Counted from the stretch's first letter, positions 9,906 through 23,070 are shown. The stretch: DNA of 64,000 bases from Biscogniauxia marginata (GCA_022695795.1 MU404158.1:62001-126000); one strand, 5' to 3'. Translations and numbers: made by a program. Notes: a model not told the origin generated them from the letters alone.

Positions 9906-10175
9906 ATGCGCTTCTCAGCCACCCTCGTGATCCTGTTCGTCACGATTGCCGCCGCCCTTCCAAACAGCGTTCCGAGAGAGCTACAGAGACGAGTTGACTG
10001 CGTAAGTTTTGCCCGAGATATTATTTCTGTTCTCTATACATACACCCCGGGTATTCTGATATCTGACCATGAAAGCTAACACACACAAAATCAGTGCTGC
10101 AACGAAAGCAGCTGCTCTGGCGATGCCTGCTGTGCGAATGGGTGCCCCGGCCGGGATGTCAACTACACGTGCTGA
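9906..10175 (+). CDS. small secreted cysteine-rich peptide precursor (58 aa)
   Basis: Two exons, 9906-10001 and 10095-10175, joined by a 93 nt intron with donor GTAAGT, branch GCTAAC and acceptor TCAG, give a 58-residue precursor. The N-terminus MRFSATLVILFVTIAAALP is a clear signal peptide. A short propeptide ends in the dibasic ELQRR, a Kex2-type site. The predicted mature peptide is only about 29 residues with eight cysteines, spaced C-C-C-x4-C-x4-C-C-x3-C-x8-C, with Cys as the last residue. This prepropeptide layout and dense Cys framework resemble secreted disulfide-rich mini-peptides (knottin or conotoxin-like, or fungal effector/antimicrobial peptides). I recognise no family, and no activity is claimed. 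The intron position, between signal/pro region and core, is typical of such genes. Alternative splice sites would destroy the Cys pattern. Confidence 0.7.
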
Positions 10176-11189
10176 GAAACGAGAGGATGGAAAGGTTTTT
10201 ATCTAGGGTTTTATAGGAGAGGGAGAGGATGTTACTGCAAATTAATTAAGTTTATCTTGGTAGTTAAAAATATAGTTAAACACTCACTTTAGTTTCAACC
10301 GGATTTTATATACCTATTAGCACCAAATACTTGCTATATTCTCCGCCTTATTCATATTACATGTACAACTCAACCCTACCCTATCTCTGTCTGTCCCCCC
10401 CCCTCCCCCTTTTTTTCTTCTCCTAAAAGAATCATGCTAGCTCTTCTAATTTCAAGCCAAGGGGGAGAGTGAAGATAGAATTGCCAACATTATCCACATG
10501 GCAGTCATCGCGGGTGAGAACGGATGTGAGCCGTCAGTAAACACCCCAGTAGTTTATATACAGAACCCTAAACACTGAGAGACTACCGCAAACACATATA
10601 CACATACATAATAAGATAATAGAAAGATAGGGAGAGCGATACACTAAAACAGCCTTCTAATCCCATCCAATCCCCTACCCCTATCCAAATACGCAGATAA
10701 ACACCCACCCATCCACACATCCGCTCCGTCAATCTTTACTCACTTACAGACATCTTCGTGTAAACCAGAGGGATCTCAAGAAGGCGATCAATTGAAATAA
10801 TTGATCAATCCTACTACTACCATGGGAGTAAGAAAGGACCCGCAGAGTTTCTATAATCAACTCGGGTGGGAGGGAGGGGTTCATAATAGATAATTTACCT
10901 AGCTCACTAGCAGCGAGCAATCAATCTTCGAACCAGCTCCCTATTTTCCTTGCACGAGAATGAATATAAAGGATTGTGAGCCAATAGGAGTTGTCCTCTA
11001 TTGAACCTTGAAAGCTACCCGAGTAGGTAGACAAGGATTAGTTATGGCTTGCTGTAGTTTCGACGGCAAGTCTTCCCCCAAAGACCCTACGAGATACGAT
11101 TTAACAGCAAAATTTCTTCTTTTTTATTCCACAGGTAGTTAACAGGAACCTAGGCGTCTGGATTTCATCCAGTATATCTCCCTGTTGAC
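10176..11189. other. convergent spacer
   Basis: 3' flanks of the peptide gene (+) and eIF2B-epsilon (-). There is a pyrimidine-rich stretch near 10396-10420; no gene is supported. Confidence 0.4.
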
Positions 11190-13588
11190 TCAATCGTCAT
11201 CATCGTCATCATCATCCTCGTCGCTTTCTTCCTCCGCGTTCTCGAGCCACTCGACCAGTGCTTGGCACCTAGCCCTTACGCCTGCCATGGTATCACCCTC
11301 CTTGCTTCTGTCGTCTTGCCACCAGCCCAGTATGCCTTCCTCCTCTATGATATCGAGCTCATACATCTGCTGAAGCATCGCAGCGAGTAGATTCCCGGCT
11401 CTAGTGGCATCGATCACCCTCGCGCTGCTAACACAAGCCTTCTGGACCGCAAGCGCGAATTCGAGTTGCTCTGACACTGAATCGCCACCGACACCGACGT
11501 CCGACACAAACTCCGATGCACCCTTTCGTCCCGTAAGCACCTGTTTGGCAGCTTTTACTGGCTCAAGAGCGGTTTCGCCATTCATAAGCTCGACTCCGCG
11601 GCGCACGAAAGCTGTTGCGACGGCTCTCCGCATCGCTGCGTCGGATGCATTGTTAGCGAGTCGTAAGGAAGTGAACTCAAGTTTCTCCGAGTCGAAGTTG
11701 CCAGAAACTCCGCGAAGAACTTCCAACAAGCCGTGAACGGCGTCAGAATGGAACGAGGAATAGCTAGGCCCTATAGAATCGTCCGAGTCAAAGGACGAGA
11801 GCCGAGATCTAGGTGTCGGTTGGCTGGGTGTCAGAGACGCTGCATCAAAATCATCATCTGACATGTAGTCGTCATCTGCTAGGGTCGAGACTGAGGAGCT
11901 GCAGATCTCAAACTGCTCAAGGGAGTAAATAAGGGATTTCTGTAATCTCGACGGGTCGTCTTCGTCTGCTTCGTCATCTTCGGGATTTCGGAACACAGCC
12001 CCTTTCCCTTGCGCTCCAACAACGTCGGGTTGTGTTGGAAGGGCCTGCCCGTTGTGGCCCAGGAGAGAGAGTCTAGTGGAGGTGTTGATTTGGACCTTGT
12101 CGTCTATCCTAACGCCGAAGGATACTAGAGCACCTTCTTCAACGATTGCCCCTTTACCAATGGCTGCCATATCTGCAACTATTGAATGTTTCACAACAGC
12201 TCCGTCTTCAATGACGACATCATCCCATATGTAACTGTCAATAATCTGGACGTTACTGCCGATCTTACAGTTGCGACCAACCACGCTGTTGCGTATTATA
12301 GTGTTAGTCTCAACATGTGTGTCCCGTCCAAGGACGGAGTCGGCTACTTCACAGTCCTCTGCGACTAGGACATCTTCCTCCTGATAGACGTTTTCATCTC
12401 GCAGCTGATATGTCTGACCCTTTAATAGATTGCACTCGGGTGTGAAGGGGTACGTCCAGCCATTAAGCATATCTCGGCTGATAGCATCATACATCTGCAA
12501 GTTAGAAGCCCGAGCGCTGTAGCCCCGGTTAACGATCTCTGTATGAATCATCTTGCCGTTCAGTTCCCAATCCTTCAACACGCCATATAAGAAGTTGGCT
12601 CGAGGAAGTTCGTAATCGAAGCTCTCAGACCACAGAGCTAGCACATCCGGTGTGCATATATCAATCTGGGCATCAACTAAATCTGTCCGGGCCTCGGCCT
12701 CAGCGTTTTTGAGTACTTCTGGATCAAGATCCACGTAACGTTCGGTCTGGAAGGGGTGCATCTCTTCATAGTGTAGACACCTATTTTTCGTCGGGTCAAC
12801 AACGAAGACGGGTGTTATAGCCTGGGCCTTCGTGTTGTGCTCGCCTTCGCCTGCCTCCCGCAGAACCATAGTCATACAGGAATCGCGGTTCTCTTCTCTG
12901 CGGGCCCTATGGGCGGCCAGGGCGCCATCGAGGGGTATATTCGCAACCAGGTCGCCATGTACCAGCACAAAGTCTCCCTCGATGATGTTTCGCTTATCAA
13001 GATCGCGCAGGAAGTCGCCTATCGAGCGGGCATCGGCAACGCGGATGAATTCGAGGGTCGAGAAGGGACAGGATCTAGCTATGGGAGACCACCGCGAGTC
13101 GTGGATGTACCGTTCGATCTGCTCATGGTGCGCGCCGCAGTATATGAAGACTTCCTGGACGCCATTCATGGCACTAAAAACTGTTAATTAGGGCGACTTG
13201 AAAGCCAAGGATAACACAACATAAAGTTCCACGTACAGGAACTCGAGGGTGTACTCGATAACGGGCGTGTTCGCGAGCGGCAGGAGACACTACACGCACA
13301 GCTCTGGGTTAGCAAGAGAAGAGATACTTGGAAGCTACGGCGGCACTTACTCTTGGTTTCTCAAGCGAAAAGGGTTGGAATCTGGTCTGGAAGCTGTCGG
13401 CGATGACCTGGAGAGAAAAGCAAGGCGCGTCGTGTTAGCGACAAGCTCGAACGCTTCACCCCGCGACGATCTGCCTCGAAGCATACCACAGCCTGTAGGA
13501 CGTCTTCTCTCTTCTCTTCACCTCCTGTCTTCCCTGATTTCTTGCCCTTGGAGCCGGCTCCGCCTCGCGCGCCTTTGTTTTGCGACAT
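11190..13588 (-). CDS. GCD6: translation initiation factor eIF2B subunit epsilon
   Basis: The catalytic subunit of eIF2B exchanges GDP for GTP on eIF2 in the cytoplasm. Predicted exons are 13487-13588, 13351-13407, 13237-13289 and 11190-13173, giving 731 aa; introns are 79, 61 and 63 nt. A basic N-terminus MSQNKGARGGAGSKGKK leads into a nucleotidyltransferase-like domain (VLQAVVIADSF, then CLLPLANTPVIEYTLEFLAMNG). Left-handed beta-helix hexapeptide repeats follow at about residues 330-430 (VLGRDTHVETNTIIRNSVVG). The C-terminal W2/HEAT domain contains the aromatic/acidic EEEGILGWWQDD box and ends in an Asp-rich tail. Splicing of the three small 5' exons restores an unbroken conserved N-terminus, which supports the model. 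Confidence 0.94.
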
Positions 13589-15705
13589 TGCGGTATGATG
13601 AGGGGACAGAACTTGGTTCGCTGGTGGATGAGATTTGTTGCTGTGACTCAATCGATGGAGGGGCAAAAGCTGCCAGGTGATAGCATGGATTAACTGACAG
13701 CTGTGTATGTGAGCTCCTCAGCTGTCTTGACAGCCGCCAGAGATAAAGGCTCCCAGTAGTTGGCCTGCCAGCTGCAGTCTGCCTCTCGTCACCTGGCAGT
13801 CCCGTGCTTACTGTACCTATACACCCAAGTCCCAACATTCACAGAAAGAGGGCAACCTACATCTTTGTAGGTATGCAATACAATACCTACCGCGGCCTCG
13901 TAGCGGACCTTATTATCTTCAGTCATTCGGTCTCTTACGAGTCAATCACATCGGCTCAGTGGGCCAACTTAAGAACTTTTACTACCTAGGTTAGGTAGGT
14001 AACTTCATACAGATATGCATGCCGAAGCATCATTCACGCGATAAGCAAGACAATTGATCTAACCTAGTATCAAGGTAATTGTCGCTCTTCACGACAGACG
14101 ACCAAGTCAATTCCCGATATTCCCGGCATTCCCGACAAGCTCTCCATCTCTTATATCCAAGGTCGTAAGTGATATATGTATTAAAGAGCCAACTAGGCGT
14201 GGTCTCTGACATCGCCGAACGGTCTCGGCCTACGCCATCTAGTGTAGGTAGTAGATGTACCTAGCTTACCTGCATGTCAGTTTCGTTGTCCTCGTTGGTA
14301 CGTGATATCCAAGCCCCGTACTGTGTTTAGTACACTAGTTAGGTAGTATGTTGTTGCTGATCGAAACGCAAGCTGTGTGAGTTTGTAGAGTTTAGCTTCG
14401 CTATGGCATTCCACCGGCGCAGATAATAGATTATATGTAAATGGAAATGGAAATACGTCCGTATTGCCGCGCCCGTATGGTCGATGATACATATACCATG
14501 TCTCCATCCTTGCGATGGCGGCATGACGGTCTCCAACAAAATAAACCCCGAGAATTAGCTACTCCCGGATCAACACTTTGTATACCATAAAAGTGACCAA
14601 AACCATACGACGGATCAGTCGATAGACGGGTTAAATAAGCAGGTCTGTACAATGAATGGTGCCACCTCAATCCTGCACTGCATAGGTACTAACGACAAGA
14701 ACGAGGAACGACCGTCAGCCAACATCAGCAAAGAAATAACAATAGTACATAGACGATAATTTTCATCAATGGTCCTTTCGTAGCCACACCGCAAGATAAA
14801 AACCCCAAGAATGTACATAAGTATTACGCTAGGTAGGTGTTTGTTGGTGTACGAAATATATTATGAATTAATAATTATAAGTGGGAATGCTGGAAGAGAA
14901 CCTGAGGTCAGACAACTTCTTGAACTGATGGAGACCTAGGAAATGGCCGGAGGCGGGATCGGACGTTTTCCGCGCCCGGTTCGACTTGTTCCCCCTTCGC
15001 TCCTTCCCACGCCAAGCAGAAAGAGCGAGGCGTGTCCGGGATTGCCAAGCCACCACCGCGGGTTCTAGGCCCGGCGGCGCAGGGGGGCGGGCTTTGCGCT
15101 CGGCAGGGGGTGTGGGTCCCCCAAGACGCTGCCGTGGTACGGACCGCGGTCTAGACAGTCATTCTGAGGGAAATCCGCCCCGATGCATAAGCATTCCACC
15201 TAGTGTAAGTAGGTACATAGGTATAAAACGGAAAAAGCAGAGGAAGATCCTTCATCATCATCATTGAACAGGTAGCATCTTTTCTCTTTCTCTTTCTCTT
15301 TTTGCCCTTTTCCTAAACTATACTCTCCCTTCATGTTTCCCTCTCCTCGTTGTATGCATATATGTACCTATGTATGAATGTATGTATCTTATTCATGTTC
15401 ATGTTCATGTTCTGGTACGTTGGTGTTACACGGTCACAGGCGTAATTGCGTATCACACACACAGAGACGCAAGACGGGACCACGTGGACGCTATTATAAG
15501 CAAGGAGAACGGATAACCGTCTACTAGTCGCTGCTAGTTTCCAAGGCCAGGCGATACATCTATGTGTACTTAGGTTAACCGGCACAGTAATACCGATCTC
15601 TTGAGCGGGAGAGCAAACTTTTAAGGATCCTATGCAATGCGAAATCTGTAACAGCCTTCGACTTTTACCGTACACTGTACATGATAAGCATACCCGCCTA
15701 GTAAC

Positions 15706-15723
15706 AGGTAGGTAGGTAGGTAG
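15706..15723. repeat. TAGG-type microsatellite
   Basis: Four to five tandem AGGT/TAGG units, one of several copies of this tetranucleotide family scattered through the spacers. Confidence 0.7.
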
Positions 15724-16106
15724 TATACAGTATGTTTGGAATGCGAAATTGATGCGGCTTACTCTTGATATTATCATAACTAGTGTATCTAGGGTTCCTC
15801 ACTTGGCTGACGATCAGTAATCAGAGAAGAGGAGGAGGAATAAATCAAAGTCAAAGCGGGTCTCTCAGAAGCCAACTCGCAAAGTATAGCCATCTCGAGA
15901 AAAGAAAAAAAGGTGAAACACGGATCCCTCTCGGTATGATTCCGCCCCTTCGTCACATATGTCCGTTCAAGGGAGTAGTGAAATCCGGGGGAGTGGATCG
16001 GTCTATTCCCATTTATCCCCAGCCCTGGGAATATAAGAGTGCCTTACTCTCTAGATATAACTACATAACTGTGTAATTACCAACATAACCTGATCAGCTG
16101 GCTGGC

Positions 16107-16140
16107 TAGGTAGGTAGGTAGGTAGGTAGGCAGGTAGGTA
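16107..16140. repeat. (TAGG)n microsatellite, 34 bp
   Basis: About eight TAGG units with one CAGG variant. This is the longest TAGG run in the window. Confidence 0.85.
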
Positions 16141-18467
16141 AGCAAAGTAGGCTACGTACATATGTGAGTATGTAGGACGATATCAAGTCCACCGACTAGT
16201 AAGGTACAATCACGTAATCTCGAACAGAAAAACTGCAAACAAGGGGGGGGTTAGGGGGTATAGGCGGAGGAGAGGAAGATTCCCGGCCCACTAGTGACTA
16301 CGTAAAAACTTGTAATTCCGGGAATGTTAGGTACTTTTGTTCTAAAAAAGCCTAGAACGTGGCAGAACACCCTCTTATCGGGTCGGGATTAAGGACGATC
16401 GCACTTATTTGAGGGTATTGTACCGTTCAACTGGGATAAGATGGACGGCATTAAGGACGGAAGGGAAGGAGGCTGGGTTTTTCTTCCTCTTCCCGCTTCA
16501 TCATCCCCGAAGTTATGACGAAGTACCTCTCTGACAAATGTGGGTTTGTATAGGTAGGTATTTTTTCTATACCTTCCTGCTGTATACTCCTGATGTCCTG
16601 GTAGACTCCCTATTGGGCTAGGTTGACCTAAACAGTCGTGACCGACGTCTGTAAGGAGCCTAAAGGGGGCACGCACATCCATATTTGAACACCTACCTCA
16701 CATATACAACGTACCGGGACGGAATGGGTGAAGGAAAAGGGTATGTGTAGGTAGATTCCTTGTCAGCATCCTGCCGGCACACACATACATTAGATGTACA
16801 TTGCATGTGCGTTATTGCGGCTCCTCGGTCGATCAATGTGACGAAATGTTTGCCTTGTTGCAGATAGATGAAGTGGCTCAAGGGGGGGTCAGGTCCAGAA
16901 CGTACGGCTAGCTCTTAGCCCTATGAATTACACTGCCGATCCATATACTTATAAAAGGTACCTACTAGGCATAATACTTATAAGTCTATGTAGAACGCCA
17001 ACAAGCAAAACAGGCTGTGTCCATTCTAGTACGTATATCACGGCTCGACCTGCCCACTTCTTATACGTTGAGTTTTTGTACCTACTCCTCTGACATGTCG
17101 ATATGTCAGCAGCGGAAGTCCGCCAGGCGAAATTGTCCGTCCGTCTGTCTGTCAGGTTGTATCATTTTCTCTTTCTTTTTTTTTGGTCTCTCTATTCGTG
17201 TTTCTTATTTTGATTTCTAAGCTTCTGTCTGCATGGACCCTATTTCACCTTCCCACGGCCCTTACTCATTCCTCCTTTCACACTGTAACTTTTCTTCTTC
17301 CGGTGACTTCCTCCCGAGAGCTACTTTCAGTTATCTATCATGATGCCTCAAATTTCCCCCTCCGTTCTACCCATCGCTCTATCCGAGCCGGAGCCGACGG
17401 GACGCTACAACAATACTTGACGCCAGGTTTACCATCGCGGAGATATATGTATAGCCTTTGACCCAGCCGACATTGCTACGATAGCCAGGCAAACCCCGAC
17501 TTCTTCGAACAAGACGGAAAGAAAAAGCGAGACAGCGAGAAGAAAAAGGACAGAGACGGAAAACGAAATGGAGAGTGGGTTATCGAGCCCAGTCTGAACA
17601 CGAGGAAGAAGACTCGAAAGCACTTAAAGAACAATACGAGGTTCGAGAAAAGGTCGTCTTAAAGCTTCACAATCGAGTTGGATAGAGGGGTGCGAATCGA
17701 AGGTCTTCGACATATAAATTAAGAAAGGCTGGGTCTCGCCGCCTCTTATTTTCCCCTTGAACCTTATACCAAGAAATGAAAAGGAAAAAGAGAACGTTTC
17801 TATCTCCACGGCCGGGTTGGTTGACTTCTAGTGAAGTACTTCTATCTCGTCCAGTCCTGGCTCGGCTCGTCAGGAGCGTTTGCCGAGGCTCCTCCATTCA
17901 TTGTCTTGAGCAGACATTCCAGCCTAGATGGAATTGCTACAATTCATGCCTTTAGTCGGGCCGCCGTAGGGGGGCCTACAGTTGCTCGTTTTCCCATTCT
18001 CCTGCAACCTTTTTTTCCGTTCGAGTCTATGCGTACGTGCGCTTTCATGGTTAAAGAAAAAAAAAGAGAGGATATGCTGGCCAATGGGCCTAGGATTCCC
18101 CGTCCTATCCTGTTAACTGCTTCCCACCCCCTTCCCCAAATGCTCTTTAGTCATCTCTCACTACGTATAGATACAAAATGCAGCAATTGCCTCGGAAATA
18201 TTCAAAAAGTAAGGGTATTCGATGGTCTAGTTCTGAGATTCTAGCCCACTCCGAGGGTGCGCTCAGATGATTCGAGATCGTAAACCAATTAGGCAGAAAT
18301 TGTCCCCCGTGCGCAGGAAAGCGCTTGTCGACCGACAGTTTCCATCTCGTCACGACAACGACTCGTCCATAATACCGAGATCGTCACCTGCGAAACACGA
18401 ACAATGGACGTCAAAATTATGTTATATATACAGACCGAGATCAGGGGGTCTGTGATTGGGGTATTGA

Positions 18468-20816
18468 TTATTGGTTATAGTTTCCCTGCGGTCCGTACAA
18501 CCGCTGGCGCTTCTCGGGTGGTCCGTCCTGGCGTTGTTGCATACCGTCGGGCATCCGTTGAGGTCCGCCCATTTGTTGCATCATCGCGTTGGCGTACTGT
18601 GGCTTTTGTGTCCCGCCTGGCGTTAGGACCATTTGCGAACCGCTACCAGCAGCGAGGTATCCTCCTTGGTCTTGACCCATGGTGGGAGAAGCATGAGGCA
18701 TCTGACTCGGCGAGTGCCACGAACTACTTGTCGCTGGCGAATGTATCGGAGTGGTGTCGAACTTTCCTACGGGGCCAGAAGACGTTGCTGAAAGCGGACC
18801 CAGGCCTCCAACCCCCTGGTTTGGATATGGCCCTGGTGTTGGCGGTTGGCCTGAACCTCCATTCGGATACATCGGGTCCATCATAGCCTCTGGAGGGGGA
18901 TTGCGTAGCATATTGACAAGGTGTTTCCTAAGCTTACCGATCATTCCCTCCTTAGTGAACGGCTTGGCTAATACGTCTCGCATTCCTGGAGTCAGGTCAG
19001 TAAATGGTGGTTCTGAATTGGCACGAAGACCAGCGATCGCTCTACTCACCCCAATGGAAGTACATTTCGAGGTCCTGCTGGTTGATGTTGGACGTCATGG
19101 CAACGATGGGTGTATTCGGTTGCACTTCTCTGATCATGGCGGTTGCTGAAACGCCATCGAGTTGAGGCATGATAATGTCCATGAAGATTAGGTCATAGGC
19201 ATGCTGCCTCGAGTTCACCTTATTCACGGCTTCGAGACCGTCACGCTGTGTCAAACGTTAGCCAATTGGATATAGCCATCTAAGTTTACACGAGACGAGA
19301 TATAGCATACCGCAACCTCGACCCCACAGTCATATTGGGTGAGAAATTTGGAACCGATACGAGAGCATGTCTTGTCATCTTCGACAAGGAGGACGATCGG
19401 CTTCTTTGCACCCCAGGGAGAACCTTGTAGCGAGCCGCCGGGAGGAGTATGCGAGGGCATCGGCGTCGCATTGAAATCGGAATTGGCGGCCATCGTATTT
19501 TCCTGGCCAGGACGATTGTAGGGAATGTTGTTCATGTGCTCGGGAGCAAAAGGATCGATACCTATTGTCTGGCCGACTGGATATACGAGATGCCGCACGT
19601 CGTTGAGAGGATCATGCAAGAATGGGGTGACGCCGCCAGCACCGCCGGGAGGGGCCATCATTGAGGAGCCAGCAGACTCGGGAGAACCACCAGTTTGGTG
19701 GAACGCGACGGACATGCGATTCAGGTCCCGATCTGCGACGTGGTCTACGGTAAGTCCGTTCAAGATATCGCGAGCCCGGCGCAATTCTAGTGGAGATTCG
19801 GATCCATCCGAGAGGAGAGCCGTATCTCTCGAGTTGAAGGCCGGGTTTGAATGGTTGGAGTTGCGATTTTCCCTCCTTTCCTGCTCCACCTTGTTGAGAT
19901 GGTTGATCAGTTCGTTATGGACCTGGTACTGCGCGCGAACCAGCTTCTGAAGATGCAGGATCTCATCGACAAAGATCTTGTTCGCATTTAAGATCTCGTA
20001 GTAGGACTCTTGTAGTTGCTGAACCTGCTGCGTCGTGGCGGCCAAAGTCTCGCCAAGCACGACAACCTGCTGATTCTGTCCGAAATGGTCATCAGCATTT
20101 TGTGCTTTCCTTGGCGCCGGGGCTTTCCGCCGGATATTGTCGAGGTTGTCTTTCCGATCAGCGCGAAACTCGGGGTGCCTGAACTCCCATGCCTATGACT
20201 GAAATCAGCTTGCGTTTGCCCAGCGAAATATCAAGGGCGGCGGTGCAAAGATACCCCATGGCCATATGGTGCTTGCCCATTCTCCTCATTATGTCGAACT
20301 TTGTGAAAATCGTATTTGTTGAGCTGCCGGACGAAGCTAGCAAAGTTGCTGTGTTTGAAGTGTTTCGGTAGGATAGTCTTGGTAAACTTCTCGTTCTGTA
20401 GAGTCATAACAGTCAACACTGGGTCGAGGGAACAGGCAAGATATTCAAAGGATATATAGGAGGTCGCACCTCGAGGACGACGAAGCTGTCGCCTTGATCA
20501 CCCCATCTTACTAGATCGCCGTAGGCCGGGTCTTCCAGCATTCTAGGAGAGAGAACCTGTCAGTAACAGGCCCGGGAAACGATATCGAATAGATAGTCAA
20601 GGTAGTCTAGGCTTACTTGTATAATTTACGGACCTAGTTTGGGTGCGCCCATTGTTAGCAAATTGCACATGCACCCACCCGCGACAATACGGCCTCGGGC
20701 ATACACGACAAGAACAGGGACCATCGTCGTGGCGATGATCGCATAGAACTTACAAAGTCGCTCGAGTTATTACCGGCGCCCTGCGCGGCGGCGGCTATCT
20801 CGCCTACTTCGGGCAT
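18468..20816 (-). CDS. SKN7: SKN7-type HSF-domain/response-regulator transcription factor
   Basis: A nuclear response regulator of the fungal multistep phosphorelay, linked to oxidative and osmotic stress in related fungi. Seven exons are predicted: 20754-20816, 20617-20633, 20470-20542, 20255-20395, 19311-20192, 19050-19245 and 18468-18985, giving 629 aa with introns of 62-120 nt. The HSF-type DNA-binding domain spans residues about 17-120 (SSDFVRKLYKMLEDP through [11 protein letters not shown]). A coiled coil follows ([14 protein letters not shown], about 145-200). The receiver domain starts near residue 370 with PIVLLVEDD and has the phosphoacceptor Asp at about 415 in LIFMDIIMP, the switch Thr in AMTSN and the Lys in LAKPF. 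A Pro/Gly/Gln-rich tail completes it. The 17 nt exon 2 is required for an intact HSF domain. Key residues all appear intact. Confidence 0.95.
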
Positions 20817-20917
20817 GATGGGCAATTGGCCTAAGGCCCGGAGGCGATGGTCAAGTGAAGGCGAGTGATGTAGCGAGTCTGTCTATCGTATGGGAAGGCT
20901 AGTGATGGGTTGCCAGA

Positions 20918-20941
20918 GTCGAGGTCGAGGTCGGGGTCGGG
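20918..20941. repeat. hexanucleotide GTCGAG/GTCGGG repeat (4 units)
   Basis: Two GTCGAG and two GTCGGG units lie about 100 bp upstream of the SKN7 ATG, probably in the 5' leader or core promoter. Confidence 0.7.
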
Positions 20942-22741
20942 GTCAGAGCGCCAACGGTGGCACTAGAATACAAAAATACAGAGGCTGTGCGACAGGGTCT
21001 CGAACGGCAGTGCTCTCTGTCTGGGTTATCGTGAGTCGTGAATCGTGATTCGTGTTCCTCTCTTGCTTGTTGTCTATCAATTGGAATCGCCCTCGGGCCG
21101 CGTCGGCTTGCCCCTTGGGTTGAATTCAGACTCCCACCGCTATCCCCCCGTGCCTCCAAGCACAAGTTTACAAGAGCTTGGTAGTTGACTGGTGTCCGCG
21201 ACGAGGGAGAAACGCGGTCGCAATCGTTGTATCGAATGGGTGGTCGGCGATAGTCGACCGAAACGGAGGGTTACGGCACTAACATACACACACTCCTACA
21301 ACCGATCGATCGAAAATACCGGCCTGGCTCTTGTTTCGTTTCGGTTTTTTTTTTCCCTCAAGGATGGTGAGGAGGCCGGAAAGTGGACACACGCTGCCTT
21401 TGAAGTTCAGCTTGTTGCTTTCAATTGGCGGGAGTTGTAGCCGGGGCTCGATTTGGGCACAAAAGCATGGCGAGGCGAATCGAAGAGAGGCACCGTCTTG
21501 TACGTGTGTAGAGGCGTGTGTAAGCGTGGGTGTGTGGGAGATCTTCAAAGGACTTCTTTTCTTTTCTCTTTATTTTTTTTTGGTGAATAACAACGACAGT
21601 GACAGTAAATGAGTGAATGGATGAACGAGGGAACGGATGGGGGAGTGGATAGAGTGGATTAGGTATAGTTCATAGGTAGGACTCGGGGGATTGGCAGCAT
21701 TGGACTAGCTACAATACAATAGTGTAGGTAGGTATGTAAAGGAATGCAATGTATGTACATTTAGGCGGGAGACAGTGCAAAAGTGCTACTGGAACTAGAA
21801 GTATCATAGGTATCTTACCAGCTGAGCTGACACAATACGGCAACAGAGAAACAAGGGGACGGAGGGAAAGAAGAAGAAAAAATACTAAATCTAAAACTAA
21901 AACTTAGGTACCTTAGGTAGGTAGGGGAGAAAGAACAGTCCTCGTTACAGGTAGTACCCGACCTAAGCTACTAGGTATGTTCCTAGTGCCTACCAGGTAG
22001 GTAATTGGTAGTGCAGGTGCGCATCGGTTACTCCATACACGTCGGTTAGAAAATAAATATTATACATTAGTTTGCAATATGTACTAATAGGGGGTTTCTT
22101 AAAGCGGATACCCTGGAAGCAAAACGAGAGGCGTACGGTACTCGTGAGGGAGGGGGGGGACAATACCCGCCAAAAAAAGACAAGGGGTAGGTAAAGTTGA
22201 GTGCGAATTCCTCTTTCTCCTCACTTCTCAACTAGTAGTATGAACATTTCATCGTAGATCGCTATCGCGCAGCTCCAGTCATCAGTCATTCATTCATCCC
22301 AGTCACTCGTCACTAATCCGGTCTACTGCCAAGTGGTTGGTTGATGGGACTAAAACCGCTCAGGAGGTACATACATATGCATATTGTTGCTACTTACAGA
22401 CAGAGTGTGCAGGCTTTTGTCGCGAGCTTAGTGGCCGGTCTAATAGGACGGATCACCACAATGATGATCCTTGTTGCTGCATACGGCATTGGATCATCCA
22501 CCCACCTGTGTGGTGATAGAATTGCACATAGTGCGCGCAGCCTGCGGGGGAGCAACATTGATGATAGACAAGTGGGTGTGCGGTGGGATTGCCAATACCT
22601 ACCTTACATCCATATGATGTGTGCCAGCGTGTGTGCGTGTGTGTGTGTCGAGGGGGGAAGAAAGAAAAAGACAAAAAAAAAAAAGAGGAAAAAAAAAGGG
22701 GAGGGGTCTCTGTGAAGGTATCAATTCCTTCACTTATTAAC

Positions 22742-22762
22742 GACCCTTGACCCTTGACCCTT
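22742..22762. repeat. GACCCTT x3 tandem repeat
   Basis: Three perfect 7 bp units in gene-free DNA. The unit is not the fungal telomere repeat (TTAGGG). Confidence 0.8.
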
Positions 22763-23027
22763 GCTTCAACATCTCACCTTATAGCCGGGTAATTCAAATG
22801 CCCGTCTGAGGAGACCCAGGAGAATCCGATATTAACGTTGAAAGAAGAAAAAATGGCATCTTTAGATGAGAAGACTATTTTGAAGCGTGGAACTGTGGCA
22901 CTTGACTAGTCTCGATGAAGTGTGCTCGCCGGTGTGGGAAGCAGGACATGATTCGATCTCGCTCTCAGCTTAACTAGCTAATGCTTTCAGGAGGGAAGAA
23001 AAAATATTCACGGAAAGGAGAAGAGGC

Positions 23028-23070
23028 AAAAAAAAAAAAAAAAAAAAAAAAAAGAAGAAGAAGAAGAAAA
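23028..23070. repeat. A26 tract followed by (GAA)5
   Basis: Twenty-six consecutive A then five GAA units. This could be a retroposon poly-A tail, but no target-site duplication or body was recognised upstream. Confidence 0.8.

Larger units (their letters stand above)
13589..18467. other. 4.9 kb gene-poor spacer
   Basis: No frame here has a recognisable domain; frames such as 15331-15777 and 17831-18244 look spurious. The left end is the promoter of eIF2B-epsilon and the right end the 3' flank of SKN7. Runs of TAGG/CCTA units recur (15706-15723, 16107-16140), plus TTCATG repeats near 15391-15411 and CTTTCT repeats near 15283-15299. An untranslated RNA could be present but cannot be seen from sequence. 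Confidence 0.4.

Noticed and set aside
15331..15777. 148-codon minus-strand frame
   Set aside because: It includes translated microsatellite (NMNMNMN) and shows no domain or codon bias; likely chance.
17831..18244. 137-codon plus-strand frame
   Set aside because: No homology recognised, no start context, AT/pyrimidine-rich composition; likely chance.
23028..23070. Retroposon insertion marked by a poly-A tract
   Set aside because: No element body, promoter boxes or target-site duplication was recognised next to the A26 run.
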